Shown here one piece after another: positions 42,012-51,194 of a stretch of 64,000 bases of DNA. Position 1 is the first letter of the stretch, and each line of letters opens with the position of its first letter. Made by a program: the position numbers and the translations under genes. Under the pieces are notes generated by a model. The model had not been told where the DNA came from. It saw only the letters and a list, made by a program, of their open reading frames with translations, and did no database searches. The DNA is from Geodermatophilus sp. YIM 151500 (GTDB lineage Bacteria; Actinomycetota; Actinomycetes; Mycobacteriales; Geodermatophilaceae), in the NCBI RefSeq assembly GCF_025716945.1, contig NZ_JAOVZT010000002.1, forward strand, positions 463,097 through 527,096, read 5' to 3'.

Positions 42012-42965
42012 GTGCCGGTGACCCCCGGGGCTCCGGTCGGCGGGCCCGTGGGCCTGGTCGGCGGGCCCGTGGGCCCGGTCGGCGGGCCCGTGGGCCTGGT
42101 CGGCCTGGGCATCATGGGGTCGGCGATGTGGCGCCACCTCCTCGACCGCGGCCACCCGGTCGTCGGCTGCGACGTCGACCCCGCCCGGGTGCGCGACCTC
42201 GAGGCCGCCGGCGGCGCGGTCGCCGCCACGCCCCGCAAGGTGGCCGAGCGGGCCGACGTGGTCGTCACGTCGCTGCCCACGGAGGCCGCCGCGCGGGAGG
42301 TGTGCGCCGGCCTCGCCGGCGCCGGCCGCGCCGGCCTCGTCGTCGCCGAGACCTCGACGCTGCCGCACGAGGCCAAGGAGGACTGCCGGCGGCTGCTCGT
42401 CGACGCCGGAGGAGAGCTGCTTGACTGCCCGCTCAGCGGCACCGGGGCCCAGGCGCTGGTGCGCGACGTGGTCGTGCTGGGCAGCGGCGACGAGGCGGCC
42501 TTCGAGCGGGCCCGCCCGGCGCTGGAGGCCTTCGCCCGCTCGGTGCGCCACCTGGGCCCGTTCGGCGCCGGCTCCACCATGAAGCTGGTCGCCAACCTGC
42601 TGGTCGCGGTGCACAACGCCGCGACCGCGGAGGCCTTCGCGCTCGGGCAGGCGGCCGGGCTGGACCCGCGGCAGATCTACGACACCATCCGCGACGGCGC
42701 GGGCAACTCGGTGATCTTCGAGAAGCGGGGCGCGCTGATGGTGGACCGCCGCTGGGAGCCGCCCACCGCGAAGGTGTCGATGTTCGTCAAGGACGCCGCG
42801 CTCATCGCCGAGTTCGCCGACCGCGTGGGGGTGCTCACGCCCGTGCTGCAGGCCACCCGCCCGCTCTACGACCGCGCGGTCGAGCTCGGGCTGGCCTCCG
42901 CCGACGCGGCGGCCCTGCTGGAGGTCCTCGAGGCGCCCGCCGCGGCCCGGGAGGAGCCGGCATGA
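42012..42965 (+). CDS. Beta-hydroxyacid dehydrogenase family (HIBADH-like) NAD(P)-dependent oxidoreductase
   Basis: GTG at 42012 with GGAGGT overlapping it. Other in-frame GTGs occur at 42018, 42048, 42069 and 42090. Up to 317 residues. The Rossmann motif GLVGLGIMGSAMW is preceded by three copies of GGPVGLV. The catalytic Lys is in GAGSTMKLVANLL. The family oxidises 3-hydroxyisobutyrate, tartronate semialdehyde and similar short hydroxy acids. True translation may begin at the last repeat (VGLVGLG), which would give a normal-length protein near 290 residues. Overlaps the next gene by ATGA. Confidence 0.83.
   Translation: MPVTPGAPVGGPVGLVGGPVGPVGGPVGLVGLGIMGSAMWRHLLDRGHPVVGCDVDPARVRDLEAAGGAVAATPRKVAERADVVVTSLPTEAAAREVCAGLAGAGRAGLVVAETSTLPHEAKEDCRRLLVDAGGELLDCPLSGTGAQALVRDVVVLGSGDEAAFERARPALEAFARSVRHLGPFGAGSTMKLVANLLVAVHNAATAEAFALGQAAGLDPRQIYDTIRDGAGNSVIFEKRGALMVDRRWEPPTAKVSMFVKDAALIAEFADRVGVLTPVLQATRPLYDRAVELGLASADAAALLEVLEAPAAAREEPA
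42033..42101 (+). repeat. 21-bp in-frame repeat carrying GTG codons
   Basis: Three units of GGCGGGCCCGTGGGCCTGGTC (one with CCG for CTG) at the 5' end of the dehydrogenase gene encode GGPVGLV. Each unit carries an in-frame GTG followed by the first strand of the Rossmann fold. Confidence 0.85.
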
Positions 42966-43432
42966 CGACGCTCGCGCAGGCGCGGGCCGTCGCCTCGGCG
43001 ACGCTGGCGCACGGACGGAGCATCGGCGCCGCCCCGTTGACCGTGGCGGTGCTCGACGCCGGTGGGCACCTGGTCGTCCTCGAGCGCGAGGACGGCTCGG
43101 GCATCCTGCGCCCGCAGATCGCCTGCGCGAAGGCGTGGAGCGCGCTGGGCATGGGGTTCAGCTCGCGGGAGATCGGTGTGCGCGCCGAGCGCCAGCCGGT
43201 GTTCTTCGGCGCGCTGGCCGCGGTCGCCGACGGGCGCTGGGCCCCCGCCGCCGGCGGGGTCCTGCTGCGGTCGGACGACGGCTCGGTCACCGGCGCCGTC
43301 GGCGTCAGCGGCGACGTCTCCGACGTCGACGAGGAGTGCGCGCTCGCCGGCGTCGCCGCGGCCGGGTTGCGGTCCGACCCCCCGGCCGGGGGAGCGACGG
43401 CGGGCCCGCCCGGGGGGAGCGGCGCGCGGTGA
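42962..43432 (+). CDS. GlcG/HbpS family heme-binding-like protein
   Basis: ATG at 42962 overlapping the previous stop, 156 residues. GlcG/HbpS features: LTVAVLDAGGHLVVLERED, CAKAWSALGMGFSSREIG, AAGGVLLRSDDG and VTGAVGVSGDVSDVDEECA. HbpS binds heme outside the cell in Streptomyces. Cytoplasmic relatives such as GlcG and PduO-C occur in catabolic operons with little defined role. No signal peptide here. GTGA overlap with the FAD subunit gene. Confidence 0.82.
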   Translation: MTTLAQARAVASATLAHGRSIGAAPLTVAVLDAGGHLVVLEREDGSGILRPQIACAKAWSALGMGFSSREIGVRAERQPVFFGALAAVADGRWAPAAGGVLLRSDDGSVTGAVGVSGDVSDVDEECALAGVAAAGLRSDPPAGGATAGPPGGSGAR

Positions 43433-44304
43433 AGCCGGCGCCGTTCGAGTACGTGCGAGCCGACACCGTGCCGGAGGCGCTGGCCGCGCTCGGCGGCGCC
43501 GACGACGCCCGGGTCCTCGCCGGTGGCCAGAGCCTGGTCCCGATCATGGCGCTCCGGCTGGCCACGCCCGAGGTGCTGGTCGACGTCTCCCGGGCACCGG
43601 AGCTGCGGGAACACCGGTCGGACGGCGGGGTGCTCACCGTCGGTGCCGGGGTCACCGACCGCGAGCTGGAGCTGGACGCCGGAGTGCGCGCGGCGCACCC
43701 GCTGCTGGTGCGCACCCTGTCGCTGATCGCCCACCCCGAGATCCGCGCCCGGGGCACGCTGTGCGGCTCGCTCGCGCACGCCGACCCGGCCGCGGAGCTG
43801 CCCGCGCTGCTGCTGGCCACCGACGGCGAGGTGGAGGTCGCCGGCGACGCCGGCCGGCGTCGCGTGCCGGCCGCCGAGTTCGTCACCGGCCCGTTCACCA
43901 CCGCGCTGGCGGACGGCGAGATGGTCGTCGCCGCGCACCTGCCGCTGCCCGGGCCGGGCTCGGGCTGGGCGGTGGACGAGATCGCGCGGCGCCCGGGTGA
44001 CTACGCGCTGGCCGGCGTGGTCTGCGGCGTCGAGCTCGACGGTGCCGGGCGCTGCGCGGGGGCGCGGGTCGCCCTCTTCGGGGTGGCCGCCACACCGGTG
44101 CGGGCGCACGGCGCGGAGCGGGTGCTCGACGGCGCGGTGCCCGACGACGCCGCCCTCGACGCGGCGGCCGCCGCGGCCTTCGACGGCGTCGACGTGATCG
44201 GTGACGAGGTGCACGCCTCGGCCGGGTACCGGCGGCGGGCCGGCGCGGCCCTGGTGCGCCGGGCGCTGACCGCGGCGGTCCGGGCGGCGGGGGAGGGTGC
44301 GTGA
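43429..44304 (+). CDS. Molybdenum hydroxylase FAD-binding subunit (CoxM-like)
   Basis: GTG at 43429, 291 residues. FAD contacts VLAGGQSLVPIMALR near residue 30 and GTLCGSLAHADPAAELP near residue 105 are the two family signatures, followed by the CODH-type C-terminal domain. It takes electrons from the 2Fe-2S subunit. Order medium-small-large with 4-bp overlaps is typical of coxMSL-like operons. Confidence 0.9.
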   Translation: MKPAPFEYVRADTVPEALAALGGADDARVLAGGQSLVPIMALRLATPEVLVDVSRAPELREHRSDGGVLTVGAGVTDRELELDAGVRAAHPLLVRTLSLIAHPEIRARGTLCGSLAHADPAAELPALLLATDGEVEVAGDAGRRRVPAAEFVTGPFTTALADGEMVVAAHLPLPGPGSGWAVDEIARRPGDYALAGVVCGVELDGAGRCAGARVALFGVAATPVRAHGAERVLDGAVPDDAALDAAAAAAFDGVDVIGDEVHASAGYRRRAGAALVRRALTAAVRAAGEGA

Positions 44305-44849
44305 CGGTGGCTGGGGAACCGGTGCGGGTCCGGTTGTCGGTCAACGGCCGAGCCGAGGTCGGGCTGGCCGAGCCCCGGACGACGCTGGCCGAGTTCCTCC
44401 GCGAGGAGCTGGGGCTGACCGGCACGCACGTGGGCTGCGAGCAGGGCGTCTGCGGCGCCTGCACGGTCGTCGTCGACGGCGCCGCGGTGCGCGGCTGCCT
44501 GATGTTCGCCGTCCAGGCCGACGGCCGCGCGGTGGAGACCGTCGAGGGCCTGGCCGCCGAGGGCGGGATGCACCCGCTGCAGCGGGCCTTCTGGGACGCC
44601 CAGGCGCTGCAGTGCGGCTTCTGCACCCCCGGCCTGCTCATGACGGCGCTGGTCGCGCTGCGGGAGCGGCCGGAGTGGACCCGGGAGGCACTCCGCGAGC
44701 GGTTGAGCGGCAACCTCTGCCGGTGCACCGGCTACTCCACCGTGCTCGACGCGGTGCTCGCCGCCGGCCGCGCGGGCGCCGGGGACGGTGGCGACGACGG
44801 GAGCGCCGGCGCCGGCGCGCCGGCCTCCGGCGAGGCGGGACCGCGATGA
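44301..44849 (+). CDS. Molybdenum hydroxylase 2Fe-2S subunit (CoxS-like)
   Basis: GTG at 44301, 182 residues. First cluster CEQGVCGACTVVVDG, second cluster CGFCTPGLLMTAL and CRCTGY. A Gly/Ala-rich tail of about 20 residues follows the conserved domain. Electron carrier between the Mo and FAD subunits encoded on either side. Confidence 0.9.
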   Translation: MTVAGEPVRVRLSVNGRAEVGLAEPRTTLAEFLREELGLTGTHVGCEQGVCGACTVVVDGAAVRGCLMFAVQADGRAVETVEGLAAEGGMHPLQRAFWDAQALQCGFCTPGLLMTALVALRERPEWTREALRERLSGNLCRCTGYSTVLDAVLAAGRAGAGDGGDDGSAGAGAPASGEAGPR

Positions 44850-47203
44850 CGGGTACCGGGTACGTCGGGCGGGCCGTGCGGCGCCGCGAGGACCCCCGGC
44901 TGCTGGCCGGCCGGGGCCGCTACGTCGACGACGTGACCGAGCCCCGCCAGGCGTACGTCGCGTTCGTCCGGTCGCCGGTGGCGTCCGCGCGGATCGCCCG
45001 GATCGACACCTCGGCCGCCCGCTCGGCTCCCGACGTGCTCGCCGTGCTCACCGCCGACGACCTCGCCGGGCACTGCTCCGGCTGGCGCGGCCTGTTGTCC
45101 TGGCCCGGCATGGTCGCCGGCGAGCAGACCGCGCTGGCCACCGGCGTGGTCCGGCACGTGGGCGAGCCGGTCGCGCTCGTGGTGGCGACCGGCCGCGGCC
45201 CGGCCGAGGACGCCGCCGAGCTGGTGGAGGTCGACTACGAGGAGCGGCCGGCGGTCCTCGACCCGGTCGCCGCGCTGGAGCCGGGCAGCCCGCTGGTGCA
45301 CGAGGAGCTGGGCACCAACCTGTGCTTCGCCTCGCCGTTCGGCAGCGGCGACGTCGACGCGGCGTTCGCCGGCGCCGACACCGTGGTCGACGTGACCGTC
45401 CGCACCGGCCGGCACACCGCCGTCGCGCTGGAGACCCGCGGCATCCTGGCCGCGTTCGACCGGGACGAGCGCACCCTCACGGTGCGGATCTCCACCCAGG
45501 CACCGCAGATGCTGCAGACGCTGTACGCCCGGCTGCTCGGGCTGCCCGAGAACTCCGTCCGCGTGATCACCGAGCACGTGGGCGGCGCCTTCGGGATGAA
45601 GGCGTTCGTGTACCCCGACGAGATCGCGGTGGCGGCCGCCGCGATGCTCCTCGACCGCCCGCTCAAGTGGACCCAGGACCGCTACGAGGCGATGCAGTCG
45701 GACACCCAGGCGCGCGACGAGCGGGTCACCGCCTCCCTCGCGCTCACCGCCGACGGCCGCATCCTGGGCCTGCGCTCGCAGGTCGTCTCCGACGCCGGGG
45801 CCTGGTCGATGTACCCCCGAGGGTGCGTGACCGAGGGCGTGCAGGTGGCCACGATCATGCCGGGCCCGTACCGCGTGCCGGCCGTCGCGGCGGACCTCCG
45901 CGTCGTCTACACGAACAAGGCGCCGCTGGCGGTGTACCGCGCGGTCGGCCACCCGCCGGCGATCCTGGTCATGGAACTGCTGATGGACGAGGCGGCGCGG
46001 GCGCTGGGGCTGGCTCCCGACGAGGTCCGGCGGCGCAACCTCGTCCGGCCGGAGGACCTCCCGTACACGTCGGCGACCGGCAACGTCTACGACTCCGGGT
46101 CGCACCTGGAGTCGCTGGAGCGCGCCGTCGCCCTGCTCGGCCCGGACGGGCTGGAGGAGCGCCGGCGGGACGCCGCGGCGAGGGGCCGGCTGCTCGGCGT
46201 GGGGCTCGCCGCGTTCGTCGAGCTGTCCGCGCCGGGCGCGATGTTCTACGGCGCGAAGGGCGCGCCCATCACCGCGCACGACCAGGTCGAGGTGACGTTG
46301 CAGCCCGACGGCTCGGTGACCGTGCTGCTGGGTACGCCCGGCCAGGGCCAGGGGCTGCACACCACGGCCGCGCAGGTGGTCGCCGACGGCCTGGGCGTAC
46401 CGCTGGAGGCGGTCCGGGTCGTCTCGGGCGACACCGGCGTCGTGCCGCACGGCAGCGGCGTGTGGGCCAGCCGGTCGGCGGTGGTCAGCGCCGGGGCCGC
46501 GCACGCCGCCGCGGTCGAGGTCCGCGGCCGGGTGCTCGCCCTGGCCGGTCACCTGCTGGAGGCCGACCCGGCCGACCTGGAGCTGTCCGAGGGCGTGGTC
46601 GGGGTGCGCGGGGTGCCCGGCACCCGCGTGCCGGTGCACGAGATCGCCGCCGTGGCGTACTGGGGCACCCACCGGCTGCCCCCCGACCTGGAGGTGGGGC
46701 TCGGCGCGGTCGGCTCCTACGCCGGACCGCCGTACACCTTCAACAACGGCACGCACGTGGCGGTCGTGGAGGTTGAGCGCGCGACGGGGCTGGTCCGGGT
46801 CGTCGACTACGTCGTGGTCGAGGACTGCGGCGTGCTCATCAACCCCGACATCGTCGACGGCCAGATCCGCGGTGGCGTGGCGCAGGGCCTCGGTGGCGCC
46901 CTGCTCGAGCAGGTGGTGCACGACCCGAACGGCCAGCCGCAGACCTCCACGATGCTCGACTACCTGGTGCCCACCGCCTACGACGTGCCGGACATCCGCA
47001 TCGAGCACATCCAGACGCCGGCGCCCACGACGACCCTGGGCACCAAGGGCGTCGGGGAGGCCGGGACCGCCGGCGCGCCGGCGGCCGTCCACTGCGCGGT
47101 CAACGACGCGCTGGCCCGGGCGGGCGCCGGCGGGGTGTTCCGCCAGCCCATCCGCCCGGAGGACGTGCTCGACGCGCTCGACCGGGCGCCGGCGTCGCGC
47201 TGA
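44846..47203 (+). CDS. Molybdenum hydroxylase large subunit (CoxL/xanthine dehydrogenase family)
   Basis: ATG at 44846, 785 residues, normal for the family. Starts with YVGRAVRRREDPRLLAGRG, has the Mo-cofactor segment HVGGAFGMKAFVYPDE, and ends with TKGVGEAGTAGAP, where the Glu is the catalytic base. At the place of the form-I CO dehydrogenase motif AYxCSFR it has AVYRAVGHP, without the Cys, so it is not a CO dehydrogenase. Substrates may be N-heterocycles, purines or aldehydes. Final gene of the long operon, converging on lacI-type regulator gene. Confidence 0.9.
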   Translation: MTGTGYVGRAVRRREDPRLLAGRGRYVDDVTEPRQAYVAFVRSPVASARIARIDTSAARSAPDVLAVLTADDLAGHCSGWRGLLSWPGMVAGEQTALATGVVRHVGEPVALVVATGRGPAEDAAELVEVDYEERPAVLDPVAALEPGSPLVHEELGTNLCFASPFGSGDVDAAFAGADTVVDVTVRTGRHTAVALETRGILAAFDRDERTLTVRISTQAPQMLQTLYARLLGLPENSVRVITEHVGGAFGMKAFVYPDEIAVAAAAMLLDRPLKWTQDRYEAMQSDTQARDERVTASLALTADGRILGLRSQVVSDAGAWSMYPRGCVTEGVQVATIMPGPYRVPAVAADLRVVYTNKAPLAVYRAVGHPPAILVMELLMDEAARALGLAPDEVRRRNLVRPEDLPYTSATGNVYDSGSHLESLERAVALLGPDGLEERRRDAAARGRLLGVGLAAFVELSAPGAMFYGAKGAPITAHDQVEVTLQPDGSVTVLLGTPGQGQGLHTTAAQVVADGLGVPLEAVRVVSGDTGVVPHGSGVWASRSAVVSAGAAHAAAVEVRGRVLALAGHLLEADPADLELSEGVVGVRGVPGTRVPVHEIAAVAYWGTHRLPPDLEVGLGAVGSYAGPPYTFNNGTHVAVVEVERATGLVRVVDYVVVEDCGVLINPDIVDGQIRGGVAQGLGGALLEQVVHDPNGQPQTSTMLDYLVPTAYDVPDIRIEHIQTPAPTTTLGTKGVGEAGTAGAPAAVHCAVNDALARAGAGGVFRQPIRPEDVLDALDRAPASR

Positions 47204-47242
47204 CCCGGGACGCCGGTCACGGGAGTGCCGGTGGTGCGGGCC

Positions 47243-48400
47243 TCACCGGACGCGGACCGGCGGGCGGTCGACGGTCGCCCGCCGGACCAGGCTGGTCGCG
47301 AACACCTGCTCCCGGCCCGGACCGATCTCGTCGGCGCCCTCGATCCGCTCGGCGAGCATCCGGACCGCCGCCCGCGCCATGTCGCCGATGGGCTGGCGCA
47401 GGGTGCTGAGCTGGAAGACCTCCCACGCGGCCATCGGGATGTCGTCGTAGCCGAGGATCGAGACGTCGTCGGGCACCCGGACCCCCAGGGAGAGGGCGGC
47501 GTCGATGGCGCCGAAGGCGACGACGTCGTTGCCGCACACGATCGCGGTGGGTGGATCGGGCAGCCGCAGCAGCTCGCGGGTGTGCTGGTAGCCGTTCTGG
47601 TGGGAGAACGTCCCCTCGCGCACCAGCGCCGGATCCAGCGACAGGCCGGCCTCCGCGAGCGCCTCCGTCAGCCCGGCCAGCCGGTCGCGGCTGGTGGAGG
47701 TGTTGGCCGGGCCGCGGACCACGGCGATCCTGCGGTGCCCGAGGTCGAGCAGGTGCCGGCCGCCGATGACCGCGCCGCCGTGGTTGTCGCTGGTCACCCG
47801 GTCGACGTCGAGACCGTCGATGTACCGGTTGAGCAGCACCATGGGCAGCCTGCGCTGCTGCAGCTCCACGGCGAAGCGGGAGCCGAGCGTCGCCGTGGTG
47901 ACCAGCACGCCGTCGATCGACCGGTCGAGCAACCGCCGGAGCGTCTCCTGCCCGGTCGGGATGTCGGTGCGCTCGGTCAGGAGCACGACGCGGTAGCCCA
48001 GCAGCTGCAGCTCGTCGTAGATGGGCGTGAGCAGCGAGGGGAAGAACGGGTTGGTCAGGTCGGAGACGATGACCGCGACCGTGCGGGTCGAGCGGCGGAC
48101 CAGGCCAGCGGCCAGCGAGTTGGGCACGTAGCCCAGGCGCAGCGCCGCCTCGTCGACGCGTCGGCGGGTCTCCTCGCGCACCCGCGGGTCACCGCGCAGG
48201 GCGCGCGACACGGTCGACTGCGAGACGCCGGCCGCGCGGGCGACGGTCCAGCTCGTGGGCGTGGCGTGGCCGGTCGGCTCCGCCGTGAGCCGCGGGGGGG
48301 CCAGTGGCGCGGACAGGGTCCGCGCCCGGCGCCGCGGGCGGGCGGTCACCCCAACGTCGGTGGGCTCCCCGGGCGGGGATTCCGTGCTCACCGGGGACAC
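47243..48400 (-). CDS. LacI family transcriptional regulator
   Basis: 385 residues from GTG 48400. Helix-turn-helix [21 protein letters not shown] lies at about 50-70, so the first 45 residues, low complexity and Arg/Pro-rich, are unusual and the true start may be a later GTG. The hinge region is followed by a periplasmic-binding-protein-like sensor ([47 protein letters not shown]). Likely repressor of a neighbouring operon, with a small molecule as inducer. Its target cannot be fixed from sequence. Confidence 0.85.
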   Translation of the reverse strand: MSPVSTESPPGEPTDVGVTARPRRRARTLSAPLAPPRLTAEPTGHATPTSWTVARAAGVSQSTVSRALRGDPRVREETRRRVDEAALRLGYVPNSLAAGLVRRSTRTVAVIVSDLTNPFFPSLLTPIYDELQLLGYRVVLLTERTDIPTGQETLRRLLDRSIDGVLVTTATLGSRFAVELQQRRLPMVLLNRYIDGLDVDRVTSDNHGGAVIGGRHLLDLGHRRIAVVRGPANTSTSRDRLAGLTEALAEAGLSLDPALVREGTFSHQNGYQHTRELLRLPDPPTAIVCGNDVVAFGAIDAALSLGVRVPDDVSILGYDDIPMAAWEVFQLSTLRQPIGDMARAAVRMLAERIEGADEIGPGREQVFATSLVRRATVDRPPVRVR

Positions 48401-48623
48401 CCCGGGTGCAGGGCCGGATCCGGGCGGGGGCAGGGTGCCGCGACGCGCCCCGGGATCGGCAGCGCGGTGTGCAGCAGGGACCCGGGCGCCCGGCGGTCGG
48501 GTGGCGGGCTGGTGGGCATCGACGTCCCCCTCGGATGTCCTGGGCGGCGGACCGTGCGGGGCCGGAGGACGGGCCCCGGGGGACGGGCGTGCGTGCCGGC
48601 GCGCGCCCGCCCCCGGGACGACG

Positions 48624-49388
48624 TCAGCCGGCCGCGGCCACCTGCGGCGTCATCGCCTTCATGTTCTCCAGGCGGGCCAGCACCTCGGCCTGCAGCGTGG
48701 CCACCGCCGGGTCGGACTGACGCCGGGGCCGGGGCAGGTCGATGGTGATGTCCTCGAAGATCCGGCCCCCGGGCTGCAGCACGATGATGCGGTCGGACAG
48801 CTCCACGGCCTCCACCACGTCGTGCGTGACGAACACGACGGTCTTCTTCGACTGCGCCCAGATGTCCTGCAGCTGGGCGCGCAGCCCCCGCGCGGTGATG
48901 GCGTCGAGGTGGCTGAACGGCTCGTCCATGATCAGGAGGTCCGGCTCGACCGCGAAAGCCCGCGCGATGCCCACGCGCTGCTGCATGCCGCCGGACAGCT
49001 GGCCGGGGAAGAAGTCGCCGTGCTTGCCCAGACCCACCATGTCCAGGTACGTGTCGACCCGGCGCCGGGTCACCTCGTCGTCGGCGTCCTGGACGTAGAG
49101 CATGTTCCTGCGCACGCTGCGCCAGGGCAGCAGCCGCGGGTCCTGGAAGACGTAGCCGAGCCGGGCCGGCTTGCCGGCGTCGCTGGTCACCGAGATCTCG
49201 CCGGAGGTGTGGGTCTCGACGCCGGAGATGATGTTGAGCAGCGTGCTCTTGCCGCAGCCCGAGGGGCCGACGATCGAGACGAACGTCTGCCCGCGGACGT
49301 CGAAGGTGATGTGGTCCAACACCCGGTTGGCGCGCGCCGTGCCCGCGCCGAAGGTCTTGCAGAGGTCGTTCACCGTCAGGACGGCCAT
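48624..49388 (-). CDS. ABC transporter ATP-binding protein, second nitrate/taurine-type system
   Basis: ATG at 49388, 254 residues. Walker A GPSGCGKST, VFQDPRLLPWRSV, signature LSGGMQQR, Walker B LLIMDEPFSHLD and FVTHDVVEAV. Last gene of a four-gene minus-strand operon in the order binding protein, permease, permease, ATPase. The first such importer lies at 1088-6624. Confidence 0.9.
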   Translation of the reverse strand: MAVLTVNDLCKTFGAGTARANRVLDHITFDVRGQTFVSIVGPSGCGKSTLLNIISGVETHTSGEISVTSDAGKPARLGYVFQDPRLLPWRSVRRNMLYVQDADDEVTRRRVDTYLDMVGLGKHGDFFPGQLSGGMQQRVGIARAFAVEPDLLIMDEPFSHLDAITARGLRAQLQDIWAQSKKTVVFVTHDVVEAVELSDRIIVLQPGGRIFEDITIDLPRPRRQSDPAVATLQAEVLARLENMKAMTPQVAAAG

Positions 49389-49493
49389 GTCAGTGCCTCT
49401 CGGTGGGTCGGTGGTCGGAGGAGGGCGGGGGAGAGGTCGTGCCGGGCGGCGGCGCGACCGGACGCGCCGGAGGCGCCGCCGCCCGGCGACCGC

Positions 49494-50312
49494 TCAGTGG
49501 GCCGCGTCCCGCCAGCGGAACGCCCGCCGGGACAGCCGCTCGAAGATGAGCTGGTCCAGGATGATGATCACGCCGACGAACAGGACCACCCAGGCGGCGA
49601 ACCCGGCGAACTGGTTGGCGTCGTACCAGTAGCGGGCGCGGTAGCCGGCGCCGCCGGAACCGCCGAACCACTCGGCGAGCAGGACGCCGTTCCAGCCCAT
49701 GATCACCACGAACCGGATGCCGGCCATCACGTAGCCCATGACCGCGGGCAGGACCAGGTCGGAGACCCGGCGGCGCAGCGGGACGCCGTACGAGGACGAC
49801 ATGTCCCGCAGGTCGCGGGACACGCCGAGCACGCCCTGCGCCACGTTGACGATCATGAACGGCACCGCCGTCAGGAACGTGGTCACGATCGGGCTGGTGT
49901 GCCCGAACCCGAACCACATGACGGTGAGGAAGGCCCACATGATCGCCGGGATGGACAGCGCCACCATGACCGGGCTCTCGAGGAACGCCCGCGCCATCGG
50001 GGACAACCCGACCAGGACGCCGACCAGGATGCCGACCACGATCGACAGCGCCACGCCGATGCCGAACCGGTAGAAGGTGTCGGCGAAGTTGCCGAACACC
50101 TCCCCGCGGCGGAACTCCTCGACCAGCCGGTCGACGACCGACGGCGGGCCGGGGATGCGCTCGAACAGGCCGGCCAGGACGAGCCACAGCGCGAACGCCG
50201 CCACGTAGAACGTGAACCGGGCCGCCCTGTCCGAGGTGATGCGCTTCTGCCAGGCCGGTCGCGAGGAGGCCAGCTCCTCGGTCGACCGGCGGGGCGTCAG
50301 GGTCGCGGTCAC
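49494..50312 (-). CDS. ABC transporter permease, second nitrate/taurine-type system (distal)
   Basis: GTG at 50312 in a GTGA overlap with the previous permease, 272 residues, about six membrane segments. The coupling loop lies around DLRDMSSSYGVPLRRR and FGGSGGAGYRARYWY follows the fifth segment. It forms a channel with the permease at 50309-51163. Confidence 0.86.
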   Translation of the reverse strand: MTATLTPRRSTEELASSRPAWQKRITSDRAARFTFYVAAFALWLVLAGLFERIPGPPSVVDRLVEEFRRGEVFGNFADTFYRFGIGVALSIVVGILVGVLVGLSPMARAFLESPVMVALSIPAIMWAFLTVMWFGFGHTSPIVTTFLTAVPFMIVNVAQGVLGVSRDLRDMSSSYGVPLRRRVSDLVLPAVMGYVMAGIRFVVIMGWNGVLLAEWFGGSGGAGYRARYWYDANQFAGFAAWVVLFVGVIIILDQLIFERLSRRAFRWRDAAH

Positions 50313-51163
50313 GTGCGCACCCTCTCCTCCGGGCGCCAGGCGAGGACCTTGGCCTCCAGCTTGCGGAGGACCAGGCGCTCGATGATGAGCATGAACACGA
50401 TGAACAGGGCCATCCACGCGATGACGCCGGTGATGTTGAACAGCTGGTACTCGTTGCGGATCTGGAAGCCCACGCCGTTCGTGCCGCCGAAGACCTCGGT
50501 GAGGGCCTCGACCTTCCACGCCACGGCGAAGGACATCCGGACCGCGGCGAACATGTAGGGCACGATGGTCGGCAGGTACACCTCGCGGCGGATCTGCTGC
50601 TGCGAGCGCCCGAAGGCCTGGCTCATCTTCACCAGCTGCTGGTCGACCCCACGGATGCCCTCCGCCACGTTGATGGCGACGTAGGGCGTCGAGACCAGGG
50701 CCACGGCGAGGACGGGGCCGAGGTTCGACAGACCGAAGATGATCAGCGACAGGACGGCGTAGGTGAGCGCCGGGATGGTGCCCGCCACGGTGACACCGTC
50801 GTGGAAGAAGGCCTTCCAGTAGTTGTGGCGACCCATCAGGTAGCCGACGGGCGCGCCGACCAGAACGGCGACGCCGAAGCCGGCGAAGGTCTTCAGGACG
50901 CTGGCCATGAAGTCGGAGACCAGGGCGCCGCTGGCGATGATCTCCCACATCTCGGCGCCGACCTCCAGGGGGTTCGGCAGCGTGCCGAACGGGAGGTAGT
51001 ACGCGGCCACCTGCCAGATGAGCAGCAGGACCACCCAGCCGGCGACGAGGAGGGCGAGGCGCTTGCGCTTGTTGCGCGCCGCTGCGCGTCGGGCGAGCAC
51101 CTCGCCCTCCTGCCAGGTGACCGCAGGCGCCGTCGGGGGCGCCTCGATCACGGGGTTCGACAT
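50309..51163 (-). CDS. ABC transporter permease, second nitrate/taurine-type system (proximal)
   Basis: ATG at 51163, 284 residues. An N-terminal cytoplasmic tail of about 35 residues is followed by SsuC/TauC-type membrane segments and the coupling loop near GIRGVDQQLVKMSQAFGRS. Like the first importer in this window it uses two distinct permeases. Confidence 0.86.
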   Translation of the reverse strand: MSNPVIEAPPTAPAVTWQEGEVLARRAAARNKRKRLALLVAGWVVLLLIWQVAAYYLPFGTLPNPLEVGAEMWEIIASGALVSDFMASVLKTFAGFGVAVLVGAPVGYLMGRHNYWKAFFHDGVTVAGTIPALTYAVLSLIIFGLSNLGPVLAVALVSTPYVAINVAEGIRGVDQQLVKMSQAFGRSQQQIRREVYLPTIVPYMFAAVRMSFAVAWKVEALTEVFGGTNGVGFQIRNEYQLFNITGVIAWMALFIVFMLIIERLVLRKLEAKVLAWRPEERVRT

Positions 51164-51194
51164 GGCGTCGGTTCCTCCTCGTCGGGTGCGGCGG

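Noticed and set aside
44846..47203. Aerobic carbon monoxide dehydrogenase
   Set aside because: The large subunit lacks the AYxCSFR motif that holds the Cu-Mo site.
47243..48400. LacI-type operator at the TTGT-ACAA palindromes
   Set aside because: LacI-family operators usually have a central CG and no 4-bp variable spacer of this form. Fixed spacing near -76 also fits an activator, not a repressor.
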